Origin: Paramecium sonneborni
Lineage: Eukaryota > Ciliophora > Oligohymenophorea > Peniculida > Parameciidae
Reading direction: 5' to 3'
Length of the DNA stretch: 64,000 nt
NCBI GenBank assembly: GCA_905182985.1
Contig: CAJJDN010000001.1
Coordinates: 1,000,254-1,064,253 of the forward strand
Shown here one piece after another: positions 46,900 to 58,197 of the stretch. The position numbers were made by a program, and so were the translations under genes. Every line of letters starts with the position of its first letter. Within the stretch, counting starts at the first letter, position 1. The notes below the pieces were generated by a model that saw only the letters and a program-made list of their open reading frames with translations, had not been told where the DNA came from and did not search any database.

Positions 46900-46902
46900 T
46901 GA

Positions 46903-47483
46903 ATTTAATAAAATATAATCATAAGTATTTATCGATAATATTCGCTGCTAATTAATTAATTTTTGAATTTTAATTGTAGCATAGTTCTTAAAGAAGTTTT
47001 TTTCGATTTATTAATTAATTTAAAAGAACATGATTCATTTTTGAGTCCAAAAAATAATTTATTAATACTAAAACTTCTCCTAAATACTATTAAGAATCTA
47101 AGAGCTCAATGTAATAATTAATAAGAAATATTTCTTCTAATATATCAGTGTTTTATGAATTTTAATGGATTAGTATTAAAATTTCTAATATTTTTTATTA
47201 AGGGATTAGCATTACTAAATCTTAAATCAAATTTTTGTTTGAGATTAAAGAGCAAAGTTTTTCTGAATAGGCCATATCATAAATAAGATCAATTACCAAT
47301 TAAGAGGATCTTAAATCATATAATTTTGCTCTAAAAAAATCCAAAATGTAAGGATTGTTAGTAAAAATTTAGAGAATGAATTATTCATCAGCCAAAATAT
47401 TACATATAAGGCCAAGTGTATTAAATTAGCTACCCATAAGATCTATTATGAAATCTTCACATTATAATTCATTAACACTATGA
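46903..47483 (+). CDS. Hypothetical protein, 5' end uncertain
   Basis: The frame reads VLKEVFFDLLINLKEHDSFL, LLILKLLLNTIKNLRAQC and, after a 26-nt intron (gtgttt...gattag), IKEQSFSEQAISQIRSITNQ up to SSHYNSLTL. The text is clearly protein-like, but no suitable ATG is in frame. It begins directly after two TGA codons that close the upstream coiled-coil gene. It may be the second half of that gene with a damaged joint. Its stop overlaps the last 15 bp of the convergent gene. Confidence 0.35.
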
Positions 47484-47959
47484 TAAATATAATTTTTACA
47501 AATTTTATGAACGTATGGTTGATTTGTGACTGAGTTTAGTAGCTAACATCATAGCCTCCTCATCTTATAAAGATAATTACTTCAATAATTATGCTGTTAT
47601 TTTTATATATTTTACCTGATTTTTAAGTAAAATTTTACTTCTATATTAAGGGAAACTTGATGCAAAAAATATAATGTTAATTTTTGTGCTTAATTTGATT
47701 GATACAATTTATCATATTCTAATAGCCACTTCAATATTTATTGTGATTCAAAAATATTTTGACTTCTATTTTAAATGAATTCTCCAAGATTGAAGATAAC
47801 ATCATCTTTATTTCTTGTAGTTAAATAATTCATTAATTCAGCATTATCGTATTAGATAATCTTTCGACTTTTAGAAAAGATCTCTTCATTTTTTTATCTT
47901 CTTATTGAAACTCTAAGATGTTCTCTTTTCAAAGAAATACAATTTTATGTCTCAAACAT
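47469..47959 (-). CDS. Short importin-alpha-like (IBB) protein
   Basis: One 23-nt intron (gtaaaa...aatcag) leaves 156 codons. After MFETQNCIS comes LKREHLRVSIRRQKNEEIFS, which resembles the importin-beta-binding domain of importin-alpha (R-x-x-L-x-V-x-I-R-x-x-K). The rest is helical (LKWLLEYDKLYQSNQAQKL) like one or two armadillo repeats. Importin-alpha is about 530 residues; this stops after 155. It could be a truncated copy or a small regulator that binds importin-beta. The IBB match rests on one motif. Confidence 0.45.
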
Positions 47960-48621
47960 TTTAATTTTCCTTTTTTTAATTTATTTTATCCTAAAACTTC
48001 AAATTATATATTGCTTAGTATCATTATTAAAACATTTTAATTGAAGTTCTTACATTTTCAGTCTATGCATAATCTACTAAATTTTATAAATTAAATGATG
48101 AATAATTTTCAAACACTCTTACTTTTAAAAAGATATCATTATTTTTTCTATTTAGATAATAAAATTAAATGTTTTCAGATATATTTATTATAAAAATTTA
48201 TAAAATAATGGACATAATAAAGGATATTTCTTTATAGAAATTGATTTATTTAGAAGTTTAAATATTGCTACCTTTTATTGTAACAAGTCTACTTTTTTGA
48301 AATAAGGGAATCTAAAATAACAATACTAATGATTATATTATACTGCTTATTATACCAGGATTGTTGTTATAGTAATTTATTTAATTTAAGATTTAGTTTT
48401 TGGTTAAGATTCTCCTCATGAAACATATCAAAATTTGTCAAAATAATTATTGAAAAAAGTATTTAAATAAAAAAGGAAAAAAATTTATTTACTGCTCATT
48501 TAATAATATCATATTTAGTATTTTTTATTTCTCTTAATTATATTCCTCTCTTGTCATTTCACAAAATCAATCTCCTTTATATGCAAATACTTAAATTAAA
48601 GTAGTAGTAAAGAATACACAG
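47960..48621. other. Gap, mostly featureless
   Basis: AT-rich with short plus-strand frames. The frame of the next gene is open back to about 48460 (YSSLVISQNQSPLYANTQ) but without an ATG. Confidence 0.3.
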
Positions 48622-49059
48622 ATGGTTAGATATTAGTTTTAATTTTTTAGTTACATCCATTATAAGAAGAAGAGTGTTAATCAAGAGTGGTTTAGGATAA
48701 ATATTGATTAGACCATCCTATAGAATGTATAGTTAAGATTAATTCCTACTATGATTTACATTGAGTATTTAAGATTTTTGTCATGAGAAAGTAGTGTCAA
48801 TTAATAATTAAATAGTAAATTCATTTATGCAATATTATGTACGACACGATTAGTAATTATCAGTAGAATGTTTTTATTTATTCATGAATCTCATTTTTTA
48901 ACAGTTATTTTAAGACATTCTGGATTGAATCTTGGATATATAATTATATTATATCTATGGTGTTAGAATGAATAGGAAGTTAAGGGATGGAAATCATTTG
49001 AATTTGATAAATAATAAAAGCTCATATTAAAGGATTTTCAAATTCTAATAAAATATTGA
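48622..49059 (+). CDS. Possible small gene overlapping the CK1 3' end
   Basis: The frame starts MVRYQFQFFSYIHYKKKS and, after a 30-nt intron (gtattt...aagtag), reads AILCTTRLVIISRMFLFIHE, then GYIIILYLWCQNEQEVKGW to a TGA at 49057. It looks protein-like, but its last 38 bp overlap the coding end of the convergent kinase. Either the two 3' ends overlap or this frame is spurious. Confidence 0.3.
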
Positions 49060-50059
49060 TTTTTGACAATTTCTATTAGATGGTTTCTTCTTCCTCCTCT
49101 TCTGATTCATAATTCACTTGGCTATCATTTATCCATGGATTAGTAGGACTAAATTACTATTTAAGAATGTTAAATGTATTTAAAAGTTAAGCATCATATT
49201 TATTCCATTCGTAAAATTGATCTATATTTATATTTAAATCTGTGGCTATACTTAGAAAAACTTTTGTAATATATTCATAATTGGGATTTTGATGATAAGG
49301 TAATTTTCTAATGTACCTAAAAATATTAATATCGCATTACAAATATATTTAATTAAATTATTATGGCAATCCTTTAAATAATTAAGAATCTGTTATTTAC
49401 TATTTGAGTTTTCCAGTCGCTTCTACATTCTGATATTCTTCCCATGGTAATTGTCCATTAAATAATTCCACTAATACATATAATAATGATTCAATATCAT
49501 CTTTTGGTGATTATTCATATCCTAAATGTGAAGCCAAAGATGCATATTTGATTGTGCCAACAAAGTATTTATCTTTTCGAAATGGAATTAACTATCCTTT
49601 GTTCATATAAAATTTACTGATTCCATAATCAATAATATAAATCTGTCCTTTTTATTGTCCACCTACCATAATATTTTCTGGTTTTAAATCTCTATGAATA
49701 ATCTTCCTAGCATGAATTTACGAAAGAATCCCTATTGATTGTAGGGCTATTTATAAAACTGTTTTTAAAGTGAATTTACCGTGAGCTCGCTTCAGCACTG
49801 CTAAATCACTTTCTAGATTTTCTAGGATAATAATATTAGCTCCATCAAGCACACCATAAAAATACAATTAAGGTACTCCAATAATTCCTTATAACGTTTT
49901 AAGCATTTTTTTCTCCTATTTCAGTGTTTTCCTATTACCGATTTCTCTTTTAATCACAACTTTTGTTTTTTTTAAGATATGAATGCCTTCAAACACCTAA
50001 CCAAATGTTCCGCATGAAATCATTTTTCCTACTTAATATTCCGAGTTTATGTTCCTCAT
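49022..50059 (-). CDS. Casein kinase 1-family protein kinase
   Basis: One 24-nt intron (gtaatg...tttttag) leaves 338 codons. CK1 features are NSEYQVGKMISCGTFGQVFE, the VVIKRE lysine, HRDLKPENIMVG, DYGISKFY in place of DFG, the CK1-type VGTIKYASLASHLGYEQSPK and DDIESLLYVLVELFNGQLPW. A short acidic tail (ESEEEEEETIQQ) follows. It phosphorylates acidic or primed Ser/Thr sites; roles include trafficking and cilia. Its ATG is only 7 bp from the start of the divergent carrier gene. Confidence 0.93.
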
Positions 50060-50066
50060 TATTAAA

Positions 50067-51032
50067 ATGAAATAAAATGATCTAAGATTTGCACTTGCAT
50101 CCTAAGGTGCCACTATTTGTGTTCAATTTCTTCATCCTTTAGATATAATCAAAACAAGAATGCAAAGTATGTCATTTTTTTCATTTCTTAAAAAAGGTCA
50201 TGACGGTCAAACACACAAAAATCTAGTACCTAAATATGGAAGTATATCAAATGCAATTAAATAAATATATAAAGAAGAGGGATTTAAAGGATTTACAAAA
50301 GGAATATTGTGGTCATTATGTGCAAATAGCATAGCAAGAGTTCTTTTTTTTGTTTTGTATTATACATTTTTAAGTATAGTTATGAAAGCAAAAAAGAAGA
50401 ATGTAATTCTTATTTCGGACATGGTTCCAAAAAGTCTATTCTAATTGCATCTATATACGCTTCACTTCTTGGTTAAATTATTACATAACCTTTATGGGTT
50501 ACTTTAACAAGATTGCAATTGAATGTAGGAAAGATGAATGTATTTATATAATTCTTATTTTAAGGGATTTGAAAATGTCAAATTTACAATTAAACAAATA
50601 CACAGTTAACATGGATATTTAGGTTTTTATCGTGGTTTAAAAATGTCTTTATTTGCCTCTTGTCATGGAATGATTCAAATCAATATTTATGAATGGACTC
50701 TTTCTTTTTTAACTCAACTTGAATAATATAGAGATTTGAATTCTTTTATTGCTGGAGGATTTTCGAAAGGATTTGCAATCTTTAGCACTTATCCAATGAC
50801 CACAATTAAAACAAGAATTATATAAAATTAATATATAGAATCTGAAAATCCAAAATATAAATCTAATTTTGATATTGCCAATAAAATACTATAACATGAA
50901 GGAATTAAAGGATTTTATAAAGGAATAACCGCATCCTTGCTTAAAGGGATGCCATCGAAAGCAATTTATTTTTTCTTTTATGAACATTTTAAAGTAATGC
51001 TTAATGTAGGAAGACCATAAAATAATTATTGA
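50067..51032 (+). CDS. Mitochondrial carrier family transporter
   Basis: Introns of 23 and 25 nt leave 306 codons, the normal length. Three carrier repeats are visible, with signatures HPLDIIKTRMQ, QPLWVTLTRLQ and YPMTTIKTRI, each followed by EGFKGFTKG-like or EGIKGFYKG-like loops. The Trp in the second signature is typical of the NAD/folate/FAD/pyrimidine-nucleotide subgroup, but the usual Lys there is Leu, so the substrate is open. It sits in the inner mitochondrial membrane. The start MKQNDLRFALAS is placed 7 bp from the kinase start. Confidence 0.9.
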
Positions 51033-51131
51033 ATGTTTGTTTTATATTTATATTTAATATATGTTCAATTAGATATTTAATAAAAATTTATTAACAATTA
51101 ATTTGAATTATAATTAAAATATAATAATAAA

Positions 51132-52118
51132 TCATTTAATTGATCTTTATGTTATCCATTAAACAATTTCGGGTATAATTTCTAAGATTTCTTCTTCTTA
51201 AACACAATCATGCCACATATTCTCTTTATGTATCAATTATTTATCTTAAGAAGGACTTTATTTCATAAGTTCATGTCCTACATCAGGATCAACAATTTAA
51301 TCCATTCCTGCTGAAATAATTAGAAAAGGTGTTTTATATTAAGTGAAAGTTTATGGAAGAGATCTCATTGTTGATACAAGAACTCTACCTGTACCTGGTA
51401 AAACTGCTACTTAAGTACAATAAGGATCTTTTAAATTTTCTTCTAATATTTATGGATTTCTTGATCCTGATACATGAACTGGTGGAAATGGATTCCAAGT
51501 TGGAAAACATGCTCCAAAACATAATCCTAATCTTTTCATAAATGGTTAATTATAATAATTATCCAATATTGCAGGTGTTATCAATATAGTTCCTTCACAT
51601 AAATTATTTATTCCCATTAGATAAGATGCCATTCCACCCATTGATTAACCTAATGCAAATAAAGGTAATCTAGGATATATAGTTCTCATTTATAATATAA
51701 ATCTTGAACAATCATTTTCTAATTACTCTCTAGATTCTAACCATCCTCTTTATCCTTAACTTTTCCCAAATCCTCTAAAATCAAATCCAACTACAACACT
51801 ATTGGCTTTTTTACTAACAGCTTAAGCAATATGAGCATATAACCCAAGATGCTCATTCAGACCATGAAAAAAAACTGTTACAGATTTTGGCTCATTAATT
51901 GTTGTTTTACATCTATATGTATGAAGTTTTATTTATTCTCCTTTTTAAACTCCATTAAATTATATAAAATCTTCTTCATCCCATTTATTATCTCCTATTG
52001 GACTTGGCTTTCTAAACTTTTCTTCTGGCACTGCTTATTATATTGCCTCATTTTTTCTATCTTTTTCAGATTTTCTAAACATTTTTTTTAATTAAATTTC
52101 TTCATCTAATTTACTCAT
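51132..52118 (-). CDS. Monoacylglycerol lipase-like hydrolase, second copy
   Basis: An intronless frame of 329 codons. It is paralogous to the gene at 37.6-38.5 kb: FFHGLNEHLGLYAHIAQAVS is identical over the motif, GFDFRGFGKSQGQRGW follows, then ALGQSMGGMASYLMGI with the nucleophile Ser, AGMDQIVDPDVGHE, and MWHDCVQEEE with the catalytic His. An upstream in-frame ATG (MSKLDEEIQLKKMF) extends it by 12 residues relative to the other copy. The similarity suggests a local or segmental duplication. Activity is expected to be the same. Confidence 0.88.
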
Positions 52119-52977
52119 CAATAATCTAAAGATTACATTTGAGTCAGATATGATCAGAATCAATTTATTATCATTATTTGTTTAAAAAAATATATAAATA
52201 TGATTAATTCATTCTATTGAACTTTTCCTTCATCTCAATTTAAAATGAAATTTTATGTTATCAAATTAATTAATAAATTTTTATTCAAAAAATTCATTTC
52301 CAATTCAGAATTATTTTGATTGCTTTAAATATATTTTATTTAAATTTATATATGCTCATCTGTAAATAGTGATTTCTCTATTAAGTTAATATATCTAGGA
52401 TATTCCATACAGATGACCTATATTTATTACTTTTCAATCCAATAAAGTATTATTAGAGTCAAGAGTTTTGATTTTCCAGCCATTTGGGATTAATGATTAT
52501 AATTTACTATTAGTATTAGGTATAGGTAAACCATTGAAAAGGTTTTAGTAAAATTTAAAACCTTTTTCTGATTTTTAAAATTATATTATTCAAATTTATT
52601 AATGATCTAAAACATAACTTAACTATAAATCTGTTAAGAAAATTATTCCATCATTTAAAATAATAAAATACTTCATCAAAAATTAAATTATTTTAGATAT
52701 AATTCTGCTATAAGATGATAATATTTAATAAAATTTGTTAATAATATCATTTTGCACATATTTATTTATAGAAAAAATGAATGTTTAATTAAAAATTAGT
52801 ATATAATCAATTTTATAGAGGTAGAAAGTTTTTTGGATAGTTAATATTTGGATGAGAGGATTTTGGTTAAATTTCTTTCGAGAATATGGAACATATTTAT
52901 AAAATGTGAGTATACGTTGTTTGAATATTGTTTGTATAGATATTTTTTTGATTTAGAAAATCTTAATAAATAAAAAA
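52119..52977. other. AT-rich intergenic region
   Basis: About 860 bp between the divergently oriented hydrolase and the large membrane protein. No convincing frame. It must contain both promoters. Confidence 0.45.
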
Positions 52978-55900
52978 ATGCTTTGTGGAATAATCTCATT
53001 GATTTTGCTTATTGAATCATCTTATTAATGGTGTGGTATGTAATATATGAAATGTAGAAACTATATAGGAGAACATTACGTATTATACATCAAAAGGTGA
53101 ACAGATTAGATGGAGAGCAGACTCATTAATAGCAGGAAATGGACTTAACTTTACTTTAATTCCAAACTCAACTATAATGAGATATCATCCTGCCTTTGAT
53201 TAAATATCAACAGAAGAGTAACATATTGGAAGTATGATTATCAATAAGAATAATAGCCTTAATAAAGACAGGAGCAATAAGAGCTTATGACATAGCAAGT
53301 TCAGGAGCATGGACAAATTAATTTGCATTTTTAGAATTAGACAAAAAAAACAATTACGACTTATATTATGCAGTAGAGTAATAAATAATAAAAAATCTAT
53401 ATAGAAATGCTTTGTAAATGGATAAGACTCCATAATTCAATTATAAAGTATAATTGACAGAGAACAACACATTAATTGATTGCTTTGATATTGAATATAT
53501 AAATCCAGACTTATGGATAGTGGATTGTGGAGAGAAAGATAATCTTGTACCAACAAAGCCGATGAAAAATTATTTATATTAAGTAGATAAAAAAGATTCA
53601 CCTTCAACATTAGTAGGTAAGAGATAAGAAGTAGCTAATAATAAATAATACAAGTAAGTGAAAGGAAGGAAAATTTAATATCATGTTTATTATAAAAAAG
53701 GTTCAGGAGAAGAGATCGGATTAGATCGTCCATAACCACCTAATCCAATCAGAATGTTACTCAGAGGATAATAAGCATTTAATTCTGAGACAGGAAATAG
53801 TACAGTTTTAGACCATGATTGTTCAATCGACTTATTAATTAGATTAGATAATGGAACTATGAAAGACACGAGTGTTTTAGATAAAACTAAAATTAGTGCA
53901 GACACAAAATAAGATGTTAATTTTACATTAATAGATTTCAAAATATAACCAAATGGTGATGTTTATATTTTGGATGCTGATTAAGGAATATACTTATATC
54001 GAGTAACAGAAGATGGATAATGGGTATATGTTAAAACTATACAAACTTTAAATTAAAAAGCATATGGTTTTGATGTAGTTGAAATGTTAAATTAAGATGG
54101 ATATTCTGAATTAGCCATAGCTATTTTATATGAATCTAATTTGATAATATCTGTAGCATCAGTTTAAAAGAATGGATATCATTTACCATTTAAAGCTTCT
54201 TTTCCAGTTACAGTTTCATTTAGTGATTAATATGTAGTTTTGATACATTCACAAAGATTGTACCTTTACAATATTATCCTACCATTTTTACTCCATTCAG
54301 AAATTTTAATTTCCGAAACTGTTTTAATAAATCCATTTGCTCCTGATGTTATTGTAGTTTCTGAAAGTTTAACTAGAAGATATGAATTAAGTGATGGATA
54401 TCTAGCATCAGAAAATTCTGTATCTATTGAAAAATCTACAATTACATTATATGGAACTGACGGTACTAAAACATGCAGTTCTAAGATTAATTACTAAGTA
54501 TTACCGATTGAAGATGCAAATGTTTATGATCTGGGTCATGATCCTTTTCCAACTATGATCACTTATCCATCTTAACCATTCATTCTTTAAGATTTAGCAT
54601 CAGGACCAAATCTTTAATATATCACTCCTGATATTCATTAAGATCATGTCTAAGTTCTTGTGCATTTTCTCTGGGAATTAGAACTTTATCATGCTCATAT
54701 ATTTGATCCTCAAGATGTCTCATATGCAGATATTTTAGTAGATCCTCATCATCATAATGATAATAAATATTATCTATTTCTATAACATAAAAATAAAACT
54801 GTTATTATTTTGGATTGCTAATCACTTAATTATAAAGATAATCATAGTACTTGCGAAATTTAAGATTAATTTAATCTACCTGTTTAATTGAGTAGAACTA
54901 ATTCATAATTTGATTGGAAAACTTTTGAATAAGAAGTGGTTACTTTCTAATTTTAAGTTAATGATTATGAAATTGAATTTTATAGTTCATATAATGGTGA
55001 TCACTAAAAAATTGGAAACATTACTTATGAAGCTTCACCTGAATACAAAATCACTTCATTCACAGCATTAAAAAGAAATATTTATGTTGTTTAACAATAA
55101 TTAAAAGAAGTGGATGTTATTTTTGGTGTTAGTCCAACTCTAATTAAATTTCCAATTGATGCATATCTTATTGATGAATATCAAACAGGTTGTTCGTGGA
55201 CACCAAAAAGAGTTTATGGTAATTCATTTACAAATAGTGAATTCATTTTTATTTTAACTGATGATTGTGTAATGATGGGTGAACTTAGAACTCATTTTAT
55301 ATTAATTAAGGCCATACCCATAGAAACTAATGCTGAAATTGAAGTTGCAGTTGGTTAAAAAACCTTCTATATCATTTCCAAAGGATAAAAAGATATCATT
55401 AGAGAATTTAACTATGAAAATTTGAATGATATTTACCCAATGAAATCAATGCCTCTATATGGAAGATTTGCATTACAATCTCCATTAACTATAGACTTTG
55501 TTTTTGAGACTGGATTCTTATTTGTGAGAGCTTTAGATACTGTAGAAAAAGAGACAGTATTTTTAATTTATGAATCTAATATACTTTATAGAAATTCATT
55601 ACATAAAGTATTAAGAACACATGAATTAATTCCTGATGGTTAATTATTATAAACAGCAGCTTCAGGATAAAATTAAATGTTTGTTTATTTTAATGATATG
55701 AAATAATAAAGAATTGTAGTCTTTTTAAGAGATTCCGAAATGGAATTAATACCTATAGAACTTAGTGATGCATATACAACATAATTAAAACCAACTGTTA
55801 GTATCTCTAATACCTTATCAGATAAAAATGTAAAAGTCTCATATCCAGTTAAATTTATTAATACATAATCAATTGTTAGAGTTAATGCTAGTCTCTTAGA

Positions 55901-57572
55901 GAAAATAACTTTCCATTTTGAATCTATTAAAACAACCTAATATTTAAATTTTACAAATAATGGATTGTTTTTTGGACATGTTACTAATTTTAATATATTT
56001 TGCAAATAATGTGATGGTAAACTTGTTAGCATTCTTAATCCACTTACTCCAAGTAGTGAAGGAACTTAATTTGCAAATTATGAAATTATTGCAGGGGCAT
56101 AATTTAAAGATACTGTTGTTTATTTGGCAGATCCTAAATCATTAATTTTCTAAAATAGTGATGATGATACTGTTAAATTTGTTCACAAAATAGAACCTGG
56201 AACTCATTGCACTCAATTAACAACTTAAAATGAATATATTTTAGTAACTTGTATTAATAATGCTGATACATTATTATACGTTGTCAATTGTGATTTTTCT
56301 AAATAAACATGTACTCCTATTCAATCTGACAATCCTAATGTTAGAAAGTTTACTATGGTTTCAAAAATTATTTACCTTAATTCATATTTGTACATTTTAG
56401 ACGCAGATCCCAATCATCCTCTTTATGATAAAGCAACTCTATATCTTTACTAATTAACTATTGATTCAAAGTGGAGTATTAAAAATGAAAAAGTACTTAA
56501 TGAAACATATTTCAATCTTCCATTATAAAATGATTACTATATCACAGATTTTGATGTGGTATAATTCTAATAAGGAAACACTTTTTATTAAAAAATTATG
56601 ATTTAAACTACTAAAGGCTAGGTTTATTTCGTTTAAATGTACAGTGATAATGGCTTAATAAAAGATAATCATAAATAAGTTTATAATTTAGCTTAATTTT
56701 TGAATTAAGATTATGCAGTTAAAGATGATACTCTTTTCTATTAAATTAAAACATATAAAGCTGTTACTAATACTAATATATTTGATGCAACTGTAATAGT
56801 TACGACAAATAATGTTGCATAATATGCAATAACATTTTCATTTGATATTAGTGATCCTCTTAATAAAGGTTCTCCAATTAAAGAAACAAAAGTTCCATTT
56901 TTATTAAATCATTATGGAACCTTACAAACATTAAATAAATTTACTTTAGGAAATGAACATGCTGCTGTGCCTTATTATAATTAAACACATTTAATGATTA
57001 GCATCTATTAATTACCTGGATTAACTACTTTAGATGCTAATGAAACAACAGCTAAAATGATAACAATCTCTGGAGCAGTAACTGTAAAACATATTGCTTC
57101 AAACACATAATTTGCTTTAGTCATATCTAAACCAACAAATTAAGCAGAAGTAATTAATAATTATTATATATTAGCTTTCTTGTTATACAAATATTGAAGA
57201 AGATAATAAAACATATAATTATGTTGTCAAAAAATATACCATTCATGATGTTCCTAAATTGAAAATTGAGGATGGTTCTTAGGTAGAATCTTAATGGGTA
57301 GAATTATAAATTCAAAATGATTACAGTTATGCATTAGGACTGTTTGAAATAATTAATAACAATAGTCCTCCTCCTCCACCACCCGATGATGATGATAGTG
57401 GAAGGTTTTTTATTTATTTCTATCATTTAGTTCACTTCTTTGGCTTTGGATACTCTTAGGAATCCTTGGTGCCATCATTATTTTAGGAGGAGCCTATTTT
57501 ATATATACCAAGTTCTTTAAGAAGAATCCACAAGTGCCTTCAAGTGCAAAAGTATCATTAATGAACTAGTGA
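52978..57572 (+). CDS. Large receptor-like type I membrane protein, first of a tandem pair
   Basis: Four introns (22, 25, 25 and 26 nt) leave exactly 1,499 codons. MLCGIISLILLIESSYQWC is a signal peptide. The ectodomain of about 1,430 residues is full of short beta-strand-like segments (NGDVYILDADQGIYLYRV), N-glycosylation sites and scattered Cys. It ends in SPPPPPPDDDDSG, then the transmembrane helix WILLGILGAIIILGGAYFIY and a 20-residue basic tail. The repeated phrase N-G-x-x-Y-x-L-D-A suggests beta-propellers. The neighbouring gene at 58.2 kb has the same architecture. I infer a surface or secretory-granule receptor; the function is unknown. Confidence 0.8.
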
Positions 57573-57647
57573 AAAAAATTATTTCACTTAATTATTAAGT
57601 TAAATTTTAATCAATTTATTTAATTTGTTTGTTTTCATCTGACTTTT

Positions 57648-58040
57648 TCATAATTCTTCTTATAAATCTTCATTTTTATTCTCATTATTTTTGGATAAAA
57701 ATAATTGTTATCTTTAATTATTTCTAAATTCACTTTTAGCCATTTTGTAGATTATATATTATAAGGTTCTTAATAATTAGCATGAAATTGATAGTCTTAA
57801 TTAATGAGAATAAAACAATTTCGAATCTATATCAATCCTCAATTTCTAAATATTACTTTTTTTGAATAAATGCAAAAAGCATTAACAAGTTGGACTTTTA
57901 TGTATTTCTCCAAACAATAATCCTGCTTATTTTAAATATGCATACCGCATATTGGTTATCGACACTATTGTAACATCAATAAAATAATTTAAATTGGGTA
58001 TTTGCTTTTGAAATACTAACGGTTGAGGAAGGATGTTCAT
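57648..58040 (-). CDS. Small basic hypothetical protein between the tandem pair
   Basis: An intronless frame of 131 codons, MNILPQPLVFQKQIPNLNYF to NENKNEDLQEEL. It has a few Cys and a charged tail. A 30-nt segment inside could be an intron but keeps the frame either way. No family is recognised. It is transcribed against both large genes. Confidence 0.45.
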
Positions 58041-58197
58041 TTATGAATACAATGAAAGCTATTCTAAAGATAAAATTCTTTTTATTATTCTTAAGGAAAA
58101 TTTAAAAAAATTTAAATTTATAAATTTCTTATTCTATGATTTCCTTATTTAAATTATTAATTAAGGAATATTTGATTTAATAATTCTATTAAAAATT

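Noticed and set aside
54240..55643. Several standard-code frames within 54.2-55.7 kb as separate genes
   Set aside because: They are pieces of the single 1,499-codon membrane-protein gene, cut at TAA/TAG codons that encode Gln.
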